From: an uncultured Oscillospiraceae bacterium | GTDB taxonomy: Bacteria; Bacillota; Clostridia; Oscillospirales; Oscillospiraceae | Length of the DNA stretch: 13,754 nt | Direction: 5' to 3' | NCBI GenBank assembly: GCA_934567115.1 | Contig: CAKTJA010000022.1 | Location: 1 to 13,754 of the forward strand | Shown here: piece by piece, positions 1 through 6,227 of the stretch | How positions within the stretch are numbered: position 1 is the first letter of the stretch | Layout of the letters: each line of letters begins with the position of its first letter | The notes under the pieces: generated by a model | Told to the model about the DNA's origin: nothing | The model's database searches: none | The model's input: the letters and a program-made list of their open reading frames with translations, nothing else | Program-made: the position numbers and the translations under genes

Positions 1-531
1 GACTTTTACGTCGGCTGCGGCGTGACCGGCAAGCCGATCGCCGAGCTGCTCTCGCCCGCCATCTTTGTGCCGGAGAACGAGCCGATCAGTCTGCTGCTCA
101 AGAAGATGCAGCGGGCCAAGACGCACGTCGCCGTCGTGGTGGACGAATACGGCGGCACCTGCGGCATCGTCACGATGGAGGACATTCTTGAGGAGCTGGT
201 GGGCGAGATCTGGGACGAGCACGAGCAGGAGGAGGTCCCCATCCGCGAGACGGCGGAGCACACCTTCCTTGTGGACGCGGGCATGGGCTTTGACGATTTT
301 GCCGACTTCTTCCACCTCAAGACCGACTCGGAGATGGTGTCGGTCAGCGGCTGGGTGATGGAGTGCTGCGGCGGCGTGCCGGAGGGCGGGGACCGTTTTA
401 CATACGGCGACCTCGACGTGCTCGTCACCAAGGTGGACAATCACCGCATCGAGGAGCTTTGCGTCACATGGCAGCCGCACGCCGACGAGAAGGAGAACGA
501 TGCGCGAACGGAGGAGCCCGGTCGTGAGTAA
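1..531 (+). CDS. CorC/HlyC-type CBS-domain protein, 3' part (5' end outside window)
   Basis: The reading frame is open from base 1, so the start lies upstream; 176 codons plus stop are visible. The first ~70 residues are the end of a CBS pair: the stretch [20 protein letters not shown] is the classic CorC/HlyC second-CBS signature, followed by [13 protein letters not shown]. Residues ~85-165 match the small C-terminal CorC_HlyC (transporter-associated) domain, including VSGWVME and the terminal [10 protein letters not shown] segment. Family members normally carry an N-terminal CNNM/DUF21 membrane domain and are linked to Mg2+/Co2+ export or membrane-damage tolerance; that part is not visible, so membrane attachment is inferred. 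The gene overlaps the next one by 32 bases, which indicates one transcript. The final ~12 residues are charged and non-conserved. Family call is confident; the transported ion cannot be deduced. Confidence 0.9.
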   Translation, partial: DFYVGCGVTGKPIAELLSPAIFVPENEPISLLLKKMQRAKTHVAVVVDEYGGTCGIVTMEDILEELVGEIWDEHEQEEVPIRETAEHTFLVDAGMGFDDFADFFHLKTDSEMVSVSGWVMECCGGVPEGGDRFTYGDLDVLVTKVDNHRIEELCVTWQPHADEKENDARTEEPGRE

Positions 532-1642
532 ACAGCTGAAGCAGCAGATGCTTTTGGTCGCGTTCGGCGTGGCGCTTTTTGCCGCGCTGACCAATCTGAA
601 CGACGTGGCGGGATTTTTCCGCGTTCTGGCGGGCGTTTTGTCGCCTGTGCTCTCGGGCCTTCTGCTCGCGTTCGTGCTGAGCGTCCCGATGCTCGGCGCT
701 GCGCGGCGGCTTGCGGCCCGTTTCCCGAAGCTGAAGGAAAAGACGGTCGATGCCCTGAGCCTGACGCTGACGATGCTCTGTGTCGCGGTGCTGGTGTTTC
801 TGCTGTGCGTGCTGGCAGTCCCGCAGCTGGCTGCGTCGGTCCGGAGCATCGCCGCGCTCGTAAAGGCGAACTGGCCGGACTGGGTGGCGCTGCTGGGCAG
901 CTACGGCATTGACACCACGGAGCTGACCAAGCTTGCAGCATCGTTCGACTGGAAGACGGCGGTGGAGAAGCTCTTTACCGGCGCGGGAGCCGTGATCGGC
1001 TCGGTCGTCGATCTGGCAAGCTCGACGGTCTCGGTCACGGTGAACGCCGTGTTCGCGGTCGTGATCATGTTTTATGTGCTGCTGGGGCGGCGGGAGCTTG
1101 GCAGACAGAGCCGCAGCTTTCTGTATGCCTATTGCGGGAAGACGGCTGCGGACCGCATCTGCCGCATCGCGAAGCTGACGCACGACACCTACGCAAAGTT
1201 CTTTTCCGGCCAGTGCATCGAGGTGCTGATCCTCGGCACGATGATCTTCCTCGCGTTTTCCGCCTTTCGCATTCCCTATGCGGCACTAACGGCGGCGCTG
1301 ACCGCGGCGTTTGCGTTTATTCCGTATGTCGGCGCGTTTGCCTCCTGCCTGATCGGTGTGCTGCTCACGCTGCTTGCCGCGCCGGAGAAGGCGATTTTGT
1401 GCTTTCTCGTCTATCAGGCGGTGCAGTTCATCGAAAACCAGTTCATCTACCCGCATGTGGTCGGCGGCAGCGTGGGACTTTCTCCGCTGTGGACGCTGCT
1501 GGCGGCGCTGCTGGGCGGGAAGCTCTTCGGCATCATCGGCATCGTGTTCTTCATTCCGTTGGCGGCGGTGATCTCGCAGCTTTTGCAGGGAGATATTGAG
1601 CACCGGCTTGCCGCGCGGGAGAAAGTAAAACCCGAGAAGTGA
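500..1642 (+). CDS. AI-2E family transporter (YtvI/TqsA/PerM-like permease)
   Basis: A 380-residue integral membrane protein of the AI-2E_transport family (PF01594-type). Hydrophobic segments lie near residues 13-30, 38-60, 82-108 and 170-195, then several between 240 and 375. The C-terminal block has the family signature: QFIENQFIYPHVVGG followed by SVGLSPLWTLLAALLGG and KLFGIIGIVFFIPLAAVI. Members export or exchange small solutes; only some are linked to autoinducer-2, so the substrate is unknown. Two starts are possible. ATG at 500 has AAGGAG 5 bases upstream; GTG at 524 (352 aa) has GGAGGAG about 7 bases upstream and would remove the charged, non-conserved N-terminal 8 residues. The overlap with the CBS gene and the terminator just after the stop make these two genes the end of one operon. 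Confidence 0.9.
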   Translation: MRERRSPVVSKQLKQQMLLVAFGVALFAALTNLNDVAGFFRVLAGVLSPVLSGLLLAFVLSVPMLGAARRLAARFPKLKEKTVDALSLTLTMLCVAVLVFLLCVLAVPQLAASVRSIAALVKANWPDWVALLGSYGIDTTELTKLAASFDWKTAVEKLFTGAGAVIGSVVDLASSTVSVTVNAVFAVVIMFYVLLGRRELGRQSRSFLYAYCGKTAADRICRIAKLTHDTYAKFFSGQCIEVLILGTMIFLAFSAFRIPYAALTAALTAAFAFIPYVGAFASCLIGVLLTLLAAPEKAILCFLVYQAVQFIENQFIYPHVVGGSVGLSPLWTLLAALLGGKLFGIIGIVFFIPLAAVISQLLQGDIEHRLAAREKVKPEK

Positions 1643-1645
1643 AAG

Positions 1646-1685
1646 AAAGAAGGATAGAAACGGAGTGGTTTCTATCCTTCTTTTC
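1646..1685 (+). terminator. Rho-independent terminator after the AI-2E transporter gene
   Basis: A perfect 16-bp stem (1646-1661 with 1668-1683) and a 6-base loop GGAGTG, running into TTTT at 1681-1684. It begins 3 bases after the transporter stop codon. The arms read AAAGAAGGATAGAAAC and its complement. This closes the CBS/AI-2E operon. Confidence 0.92.
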
Positions 1686-1839
1686 CTATCTGTATATGAG
1701 AATGAGGACGTGTATTGTCTCAATGTCGGGACGAGAGAGAATAAGACGCTGCGGCGTTGGCAAGCCGATAACATTAGAATGATGGCGGCGCAGTGCAGCG
1801 GCAATCAAATTGGAGCATTCCTTTTTCAAGGGAAAGGCG

Positions 1840-1861
1840 AGGGCAATTTGCCCTTGTTTTT
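1840..1861 (+). terminator. Short terminator-like hairpin before the riboswitch promoter
   Basis: AGGGCA (1840-1845), a 3-base loop and TGCCCT (1849-1854), followed by TG and TTTTT at 1857-1861. No recognisable gene lies immediately upstream (1690-1839 has no convincing coding region), so it may back up the terminator at 1646 or be left from a lost gene. The T-run overlaps the -35 element proposed at 1854-1859, so the two readings compete or share sequence. Confidence 0.45.
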
Positions 1862-1882
1862 GAATAAAATTTTTCTTATGAT
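1854..1882 (+). promoter_or_regulatory. Probable sigma-A promoter for the cobalamin riboswitch leader
   Basis: TTGTTT (1854-1859), a 17-base spacer and TATGAT (1877-1882). Transcription would start near 1889, at the base of a small hairpin GCGGCAG/CTGCCGC (1890-1896 with 1906-1912), about 40 bases before the riboswitch P1 stem. The spacer is strongly AT-rich, unlike the surrounding DNA. Confidence 0.6.
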
Positions 1883-1928
1883 AGGACGGGCGGCAGAAAA
1901 AACGCCTGCCGCGTAAATGCATACCGAT

Positions 1929-2040
1929 CAAAGCTGTCTGCCGGAGAAAAACCGGAACGGGAGAATGGGGTAAAGGCCCCGCGAGCGGGTCACTGTGAAG
2001 CTCCCATGGGGAGATAAGTCAGAATGCCCGGACGGCTTTG
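1929..2040 (+). promoter_or_regulatory. Cobalamin (B12) riboswitch aptamer
   Basis: The core shows the conserved cobalamin-riboswitch landmarks in order: GGGAGAAT at about 1959-1966; the GGGGT/GCCCC hairpin; GCGGGTCACTGTGA near 1984-1997, equivalent to the conserved CGCCACTGT element; an optional CTCCC/GGGGAG arm; and a B12-box-like AAGTCAGAATGCCCG at 2016-2030. A 10-bp P1 stem encloses it: CAAAGCTGTC (1929-1938) pairs with GACGGCTTTG (2031-2040), with one G-U pair. The family binds adenosyl- or other cobalamins in nascent mRNA and usually shuts off cobalamin uptake, synthesis or B12-independent enzyme genes. No such gene follows here, so the regulated target is unclear. The assignment is from motif and pairing only, without a covariance-model score. 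Confidence 0.8.
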
Positions 2041-2043
2041 GAC

Positions 2044-2099
2044 GCTCCTGCCCAACGCCGGGAGCTGAGAGATGTCAAGGGGGCCGTGCGCTCCCTTTT
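2044..2099 (+). promoter_or_regulatory. Riboswitch expression platform with alternative hairpins
   Basis: Just 3' of the aptamer, the segment GGGAGC (2060-2065) has two possible partners. It can pair back with GCTCCTG (2044-2050, 7 bp including one wobble), or forward with GCTCCC (2090-2095), which is followed by TTTT at 2096-2099. The two folds exclude each other, as expected of an antiterminator/terminator switch. Pairing is read from sequence; folding energies were not computed. Confidence 0.5.
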
Positions 2100-2143
2100 A
2101 CGTCTGTACGGCTTGCGGGCGCGGGCGGGCGCAGACGTTTTTT
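2100..2143 (+). terminator. Terminator hairpin downstream of the riboswitch
   Basis: ACGTCTG (2100-2106) pairs with CAGACGT (2132-2138); the loop is long and very G/C-rich, and the stem runs into TTTTTT at 2138-2143. As the strongest T-run after the aptamer, it probably ends the OFF-state leader transcript before the ORF at 2172. Confidence 0.65.
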
Positions 2144-2171
2144 CATGCAGAAGGAGGAAGAGAAGAGGTAT

Positions 2172-2261
2172 ATGCGGGATATTGCGCAAGCCTTGGGACG
2201 CCTCCCCCCGAAAGCGGATGTGCCGGGATGCTGTTATATTAAGCAGAGACTTGACTCGTGA
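2172..2261 (+). CDS. 29-codon ORF behind the riboswitch (uncertain)
   Basis: A short frame starts at ATG 2172 and ends at TGA 2259-2261, 29 residues (MRDIAQALG...KQRLDS). AGGAGG at 2152-2157 is far from this ATG (14 bases); GAGG at 2165-2168 is very close (3 bases), so neither spacing is ideal. An in-frame ATG at 2145 would give 38 residues but has no ribosome site. I do not recognise the peptide. Its position directly after a riboswitch terminator is where the regulated gene should begin, so it may be a small regulated ORF, the 5' stub of a deleted gene, or chance. No membrane segment or clear motif is visible; two adjacent cysteines occur near the middle. Confidence 0.2.
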   Translation: MRDIAQALGRLPPKADVPGCCYIKQRLDS

Positions 2262-2306
2262 CCGCATATTTTTGAAAAGGTCGGCCTGAAGTAAGAGGAG
2301 CGAAGA

Positions 2307-2321
2307 CACCTGTCACAGGTG
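2307..2321. promoter_or_regulatory. Perfect dyad, possible operator
   Basis: CACCTGTCACAGGTG has 7-bp perfect arms around a single central base. It lies about 60 bases upstream of the -35 element of the DUF1275 promoter. No regulator for it is apparent next door. It could also form a very small hairpin, but no T-run follows. Confidence 0.35.
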
Positions 2322-2380
2322 AGCACAGCGCTTATTTTCAGTCGGTGCTGCTTGCCCATAGGCAATTTTATACTTATCGA

Positions 2381-2409
2381 TTGACTTACGACAGATCCGC
2401 GTGTATCAT
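2381..2409 (+). promoter_or_regulatory. Sigma-A promoter of the DUF1275 gene
   Basis: TTGACT (2381-2386), an exact 17-base spacer and TATCAT (2404-2409). Predicted transcription starts near 2416, giving a ~28-base leader with GGAGG before ATG 2444. This promoter lies downstream of the riboswitch, so the DUF1275 gene can be expressed independently of cobalamin. A weak hairpin, TTGCC/GGCAA at 2352-2365 followed by TTTTA, lies just upstream. Confidence 0.75.
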
Positions 2410-2443
2410 GTGGGACTGCAAAAAGAAAATGGAGGGCTTGAGA

Positions 2444-3127
2444 ATGGCTAAACTTAACTACAGGCCGCATGGGCAGATGTCGGAATCCATGCTGACGGCG
2501 GCGTTCATCATTCTCTCCGGCGGCCTGCAGGACGCCTATACCTATCTCTGCCGCGGCAAGGTGTTTGCCAACGCGCAGACGGGCAACATCGTGCTCTTCA
2601 GCGCCTATCTCTTCGACGGCGACTGGGCGCACAGCCGGCGCTATCTTGTGCCGGTGCTCTCGTTCATGCTCGGCATTTTCGCGGCGGAGTGCGTTCATCG
2701 CCGTTTCAAGCACATGGAGAGGGTGCATTGGCGGCAGCTCATTCTTTTGGCGGAGATCGTGCTGCTGTTCCTCGTCGGCTTTCTGCCGCAGGAGAGCAGC
2801 ACGGTCGCCAACGCGCTCGTCTCGTTCGTCTGCGCCATGCAGGTGCAGACCTTCCGCAAGGTGCGCGGCCATGCCTACGCGAGCACGATGTGCATCGGCA
2901 ATATGCGCAGCGGCACGGAGGCGCTGTGCGTGTACTTCCACACACATGACCGCGAGGTGCTGCACAAGGCGCTGACCTACTTCGGCGTGATCGGGCTTTT
3001 TGCCGTGGGCGCGGGTCTCGGCGCGCTGCTGACGAGAGCCTTTGCCGAGCGCGGCATCTGGATATCCTGCGCGCTGCTGGCGGTCAGCTTTCTCATCATG
3101 TTTATCCATGAGGAGGAAACGAAATGA
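2444..3127 (+). CDS. YoaK/DUF1275 family membrane protein
   Basis: A 227-residue integral membrane protein. The N-terminal block [10 protein letters not shown] followed by [15 protein letters not shown] (about residues 25-51) is the DUF1275 (YoaK) signature, and RSGTEAL near residue 160 is the second conserved patch. Hydrophobic segments lie at about 15-33, 44-56, 66-84, 100-118, 122-135, 182-200 and 205-222, matching the six-to-seven-helix YoaK topology and its usual length. The start at 2444 is chosen because GGAGG (2431-2435) sits 8 bases upstream; upstream in-frame ATGs lack a site. The biochemical role of the family is unknown, although some members have been proposed as transporters. 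Its TGA overlaps an ATG at 3124, but the next gene is better started at 3247. Confidence 0.88.
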   Translation: MAKLNYRPHGQMSESMLTAAFIILSGGLQDAYTYLCRGKVFANAQTGNIVLFSAYLFDGDWAHSRRYLVPVLSFMLGIFAAECVHRRFKHMERVHWRQLILLAEIVLLFLVGFLPQESSTVANALVSFVCAMQVQTFRKVRGHAYASTMCIGNMRSGTEALCVYFHTHDREVLHKALTYFGVIGLFAVGAGLGALLTRAFAERGIWISCALLAVSFLIMFIHEEETK

Positions 3128-3246
3128 GCCGTATGTTCCCGCCTATCGGCGACGCGGACAATTCCTTTCATGGAGCAGGACTAAAAACGTATTCTGCAGA
3201 GTGCTTCAGGGCATCTTATTGCAAGGAATCGAAAGGAGTTATCATC

Positions 3247-4269
3247 ATGGATAAAATCAAAATCGTGCAGTACGGCTGCGGAAAAATGAGCAGGTACACC
3301 CTCCGCTACGCCTATGAGCATGGCGCGCAGATCGTCGGCGGCATCGGTCACGGCGTGTCCGTCGGCCAGGACATCGGCGACTGGGCCGGGCTCGGCGTCA
3401 AGACCGGCGTCATCATCTCCGACCACGCCGAAAAGGTCCTCGACGAGTGTGACGCCGACGTTGCCATCATCACGACCCGCAGCTTCATCGGCGACATCTA
3501 CGAAGCGATCGAGCAGTGCGTGTCCCGCAGCATCAACGTGATTACGACCTGTGAGGAGGCCATCTACCCCTGGACGACGTCCGCCGCCATGATCAACAAG
3601 CTGGACGCGCTGGCCAAGGCGAATGGCTGCACCATCACCGGCAGCGGCATGCAGGACATTTTCTGGATCAACATGGTCGGCCTTGTGGCTGCGGGCTGTC
3701 ACAGCATCACAAAGATCAAGGGCGCTTACAGCTACAATGTGGACGAGTACGGCATCGCGCTGGCGCAGGCGCACGGCTGCGGTCTGACGCCGGAGGAATT
3801 TGAGGCAAAAATCGCCCACCCGACCGACTTTGAGCCGTCCTACGCCTGGAACGCCGCCGAGGCGATCTGCAATAAGCTCGGCCTCACCGTCAAGAGCATC
3901 TCGCAGAAGCACGTCCCCTGCATCATTGGCAAGGACATTTACAGTGAAACGCTCGGCAGGGAGATTAAGGCAGGCAACGCTATCGGTATGTCGGCGGTCG
4001 TCACCATCGAGACCATGCAGGGCGTTACCGTCGAAGAGGAGACCATCGGTAAGGTCTATGGTCCGGACGACGGCGATCTGTGCGACTGGGAGATCATCGG
4101 CGAGCCGAAGACAGAGTTCCACGTCGTGAAGCCCGCGACCGTCGAGCACACCTGCGCCACGGTCGTCAACCGCATCCCGTCCCTGCTCCGTGCCCCCGCC
4201 GGCTATGTCACCTGCGACCAGCTTGAGCCGGTCGAGTATCTCACCTATCCGATGGGATACTATTGCTGA
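3247..4269 (+). CDS. NAD(P)-dependent amine dehydrogenase, 2,4-diaminopentanoate dehydrogenase-like
   Basis: A 340-residue soluble protein. The N-terminus is a dihydrodipicolinate-reductase-like Rossmann fold: [14 protein letters not shown] carries the nucleotide-binding GxGxMxR turn within the first 16 residues, and [11 protein letters not shown] and [13 protein letters not shown] follow the expected strand pattern. The C-terminal half (from ~150) resembles the catalytic domain of 2,4-diaminopentanoate dehydrogenase proteins, which oxidatively deaminate 2,4-diaminopentanoate in clostridial ornithine breakdown. That substrate is inferred, since this family also holds other amine/imine oxidoreductases. 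ATG 3247 is chosen because AAAGGAG (3232-3238) lies 8 bases upstream and the Rossmann turn then sits at the usual distance; the in-frame ATG at 3124 would add 41 non-conserved residues. The ornithine aminomutase and thiolase genes of the pathway are absent here. A strong terminator follows. Confidence 0.75.
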   Translation: MDKIKIVQYGCGKMSRYTLRYAYEHGAQIVGGIGHGVSVGQDIGDWAGLGVKTGVIISDHAEKVLDECDADVAIITTRSFIGDIYEAIEQCVSRSINVITTCEEAIYPWTTSAAMINKLDALAKANGCTITGSGMQDIFWINMVGLVAAGCHSITKIKGAYSYNVDEYGIALAQAHGCGLTPEEFEAKIAHPTDFEPSYAWNAAEAICNKLGLTVKSISQKHVPCIIGKDIYSETLGREIKAGNAIGMSAVVTIETMQGVTVEEETIGKVYGPDDGDLCDWEIIGEPKTEFHVVKPATVEHTCATVVNRIPSLLRAPAGYVTCDQLEPVEYLTYPMGYYC

Positions 4270-4289
4270 ACAGAACGGCGCGTAAAGCC

Positions 4290-4331
4290 AAAGCGCGGAC
4301 GTATGATACTGTCATACGTCCGCGCTTTTAT
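4290..4331 (+). terminator. Rho-independent terminator after the dehydrogenase gene
   Basis: A perfect 17-bp stem (4290-4306 with 4312-4328) and 5-base loop TACTG, running into TTTTA at 4326-4330. It begins 20 bases after the stop codon. A second hairpin, CCTTTCG/CGAAAGG (4332-4338 with 4346-4352), follows directly and could also serve the opposite-strand gene that ends at 4397, but it lacks a T-run on that strand. Confidence 0.92.
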
Positions 4332-4396
4332 CCTTTCGCTGCGTTCGAAAGGGACTATAAATTGCCCTCAGCATCGCGGAATGTGCGCGGCCCGAC

Positions 4397-4801
4397 CTAT
4401 GCTTTTACATGGTCGGCGACGTACTGCAAAATGATGTCAGCTGTTTTTTCCACTCCGACAGAGGAATCTACCGACAGCTCGTAGTGCTTGGCGTCGCCCC
4501 AGCGCCTGCCGGAGATGTGCCGGTAGTACGAGGCTCTGGCCCTGTCTGAGCGGCGGATGTTGCGTTTGGCCTCATCGGGCGTATCCCCATAGACCTCCAT
4601 GACCCTGCCGATGCGGTACCGGAGCGGTGCGTGGACAAACACGCGGACAACATTCTCGTGGTCCTTCAGCACATAATCGGCGGCCCTTCCCACGATCACG
4701 CAGGAGCCGTTGGCGGCGATCTCCCGAATGATACGGTCCTGCGCCTTGATAGCCCGCTGGACCGCGTGAGAGCTTAGGTGGTTTGCTCCACGGTGGGTCA
4801 C
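4397..4801 (-). pseudogene. Cytidylate-kinase-like protein, N-terminally truncated
   Basis: The open frame runs 134 codons from GTG 4801. Family signatures of the Cytidylate_kin2 type (PF13189-like) are clear in the C-terminal two thirds: SCVIVGRAADYVLKD, VRVFVHAPLRYRIGRVME, a DEAKRNIRRSDRARASYYRH helix and GRRWGDAKHYELSVDS. Intact relatives run to about 200 residues and begin with a P-loop such as GREFGSGGR; that part and the following ~60 residues are missing. The GTG overlaps the TGA of the upstream marR gene (GTGA), and the first ~15 residues do not look like the family, so a deletion probably fused the end of marR to the middle of the kinase gene. No frameshift or stop interrupts what remains. 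Without the P-loop, kinase activity is not expected. It could survive as a partner protein, but a fragment in decay is more likely. Confidence 0.72.
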
Positions 4802-5241
4802 CTCGTTTCTTCCAGTGCGGCGTCGAGAGCGGAATCAAATGCAAAAAGCAGCTCCGTAAGCGCTTGGAGCTTTTCTTTTCCCAAAAGCTCCAGCGCGCGG
4901 CTTTCGACCGTGTCGAGCGATTTTAGGAAATCCGCCGCGTAGGTTTCACCCTTGTCGGAGAGAATAAAGGCCTTTTCGCGGCCCTTGCCGTGCGCTTCAT
5001 CCGGCACTAAAATTCCATTTTGCCGCATCGCCGCGATGACATTGTGGATCGTCTGCTTCGGCAGAAGATAGCTGTCGCAGACCTGCTTCTGTGTGCAATA
5101 GCCATATTCCCGGATCGTATAGAGCACGAGCATTTCATGATAACGGATGCCGTGAATGCCTGACCATGAGGAATAAATGCCGCGGCATTTGATGATGCCC
5201 CTGTTGATGCGGTTCATCAGGTCCAATGATTCTTTGTCCAT
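4798..5241 (-). CDS. MarR-family transcriptional regulator (copy 1)
   Basis: A 147-residue winged-helix protein. RYHEMLVLYTIREYG starts the DNA-binding domain at about residue 34, QKQVCDSYLLPKQTIHNVIAAMRQNGIL (split here by its turn) forms the recognition helix region at ~50-80, and the wing GKGREKAFILSDKG follows. The N- and C-terminal helices that form the dimer interface are present, so it looks intact. The start is ATG 5241 with GGAGG 5 bases upstream; TTG at 5253 is possible but would overlap the operator. The promoter at 5302-5274 and a perfect dyad at 5253-5268 precede it, suggesting autorepression. It is followed by a kinase-like fragment with a 4-base overlap, the same arrangement as the MarR/kinase pair at 7464-8533. 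The effector is unknown. Confidence 0.9.
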   Translation of the reverse strand: MDKESLDLMNRINRGIIKCRGIYSSWSGIHGIRYHEMLVLYTIREYGYCTQKQVCDSYLLPKQTIHNVIAAMRQNGILVPDEAHGKGREKAFILSDKGETYAADFLKSLDTVESRALELLGKEKLQALTELLFAFDSALDAALEETR

Positions 5242-5252
5242 ACAAGCCTCCA

Positions 5253-5268
5253 AGTCCCAACTGGGACT
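5253..5268. promoter_or_regulatory. Perfect dyad, probable MarR operator of copy 1
   Basis: AGTCCCA (5253-5259), AC, TGGGACT (5262-5268): perfect 7-bp arms and a 2-base spacer. It lies on the predicted transcription start, between the -10 element (5274-5279) and the start codon (5241), so a bound dimer would block initiation. The arms differ from those of the second marR operator (GTACGA), so each regulator probably has its own site. Confidence 0.7.
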
Positions 5269-5273
5269 GTGGA

Positions 5274-5302
5274 ATTATAAGGCTTTTGCGGCGCGAAAGC
5301 AA
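5274..5302 (-). promoter_or_regulatory. Sigma-A promoter of marR copy 1
   Basis: On the minus strand: TTGCTT (5302-5297), a 17-base spacer and consensus TATAAT (5279-5274). Transcription would begin near 5267, inside the dyad. Confidence 0.78.
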
Positions 5303-5589
5303 TACCCCTTTTCAAAATTTTGATATTTTTTCGGTCGGACGGACACGGTACAAAAAATATGCTTTTTCCGCTTCCGTATCAAGCGAGGGCGGCTCGTTTT
5401 TTGCGGGCGGGCCATACGACCAGCGGATGCTGACGGGCTGCTTGGGTTTGCTAACGGTGCGGCGATCGGAAACCTGAAGGCGGAGGCTGTGATTGCCCGC
5501 TGACCCCAAAGGGCTTTTGCCCCGGCCTCTTTTCGCCTTGCGGCGAATGGGGGTGGCAGACGCAGCCGCTGTGCGGTGAAGAAAAGTTC
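5303..5589. other. Unassigned stretch between the marR and VOC promoters
   Basis: I find no gene I can support here on either strand. It contains an AT-rich part (5310-5370) beside the marR promoter and a GC-rich part with small hairpins such as TCGCC/GGCGA near 5538-5551. A short open segment ending in TGA near 5503 has no start or ribosome site. It could hold remnants of a lost gene, but I cannot identify one. Confidence 0.4.
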
Positions 5590-5618
5590 TTGATTTGCGG
5601 CGGTATTTCGGGTATGCT
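5590..5618 (+). promoter_or_regulatory. Sigma-A promoter upstream of the VOC pseudogene
   Basis: TTGATT (5590-5595), a 17-base spacer and TATGCT (5613-5618), 43 bases before the GTG at 5661. The promoter looks intact although the gene behind it is broken. Confidence 0.6.
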
Positions 5619-5660
5619 GGTGCAAACGGAGAAAAGCGGCAGAGCGAAAAAGGCATAAAA

Positions 5661-6004
5661 GTGAGAGGGCTTCTTATCGTCGTAAAGGACCGCAATCGGT
5701 CCATTGATTTTATCATGACATGTTGGGGCTTGAGCCGATCCGGGACAATGACGGAAACATGCAATGTGTATTTGCAGGAAGCGAAGTACCGGGAGGCCCT
5801 TATCGGAAAGGGCCTGAGCTCACACGGCAATCATTCGGAACTGTATTTCAAAGAGGCGGATATGAGGCTTATGCTGAAAGGCTTAAAGCCCTTTATCCTG
5901 AAACCGAATATGCAAATCGCCTGACGGCGCACGATTGGGGATAGACGGTCGCCAGATTTTACGCCGCTGACGGAAATCTTATAGAAGTGGGAACGCCGAT
6001 GTGA
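5661..6004 (+). pseudogene. VOC/glyoxalase-bleomycin-resistance-like protein, frameshifted
   Basis: Joining three small frameshifts gives a normal VOC-family protein of about 115 residues. GTG 5661 encodes RGLLIVVKDRNRSIDF. One T is missing from the T-run at 5708-5711; after it the frame shifts and would continue YHDMLGLEPIRDNDGNMQ. Near 5767 one extra base returns to the first frame: VYLQEAKYREALIGKG, then SHGNHSELYFKEADM. At about 5863 a missing G moves it again to EAYAERLKALYPETEYANRL. TAG at 5942-5944 then interrupts where relatives have Gln after DWG, and the last 19 codons TVARFYAADGNLIEVGTPM run to TGA 6002-6004. Intact relatives bind a metal in a paired beta-alpha fold and act as lyases, isomerases or resistance proteins. 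Four independent lesions make a real pseudogene more likely than sequencing error. Confidence 0.82.
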
Positions 6005-6227
6005 TCCGCTGCGGCAGACCCCTGGTTTGGCGGAAGACGGCTGACCGTTCCCGGTTCATCTCCTCCGGCGGATCAAAGCCCAGCTTCGACCGGCGGTCAG
6101 CCTCCCCTTCCCCGCCCCGCATCCCTTTGCCGTTTCGGCGCGCCGCGCGGCGTGACCGGGACCCCGTTTTGCGCCGGGGCCGCGCGCCGACCCGGCGGGA
6201 GCTCAATGCTTTTTCGAGGTGAGAAAA

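Noticed and set aside
1665..1916. An 83-codon plus-strand frame after the AI-2E terminator
   Set aside because: Its start lies inside the terminator stem-loop, it has no ribosome site, it crosses the hairpin at 1840 and the promoter at 1854-1882, and the peptide has no recognisable features.
2066..2085. CTGAGAG-like string suggesting a TPP riboswitch
   Set aside because: The other conserved TPP elements (ACCTGAT region and pairing) are absent; the string sits in the expression platform of the cobalamin riboswitch.
3124..3246. Upstream ATG giving the dehydrogenase 41 extra residues and an ATGA overlap with the DUF1275 gene
   Set aside because: The extra residues look non-conserved, and ATG 3247 has a well-spaced AAAGGAG and puts the Rossmann turn at the usual position.
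3181..4149. A 322-codon open frame on the minus strand opposite the dehydrogenase gene
   Set aside because: Repetitive Asp/Val/Ala-rich translation typical of an antisense shadow; the plus-strand protein has a clear Rossmann motif.
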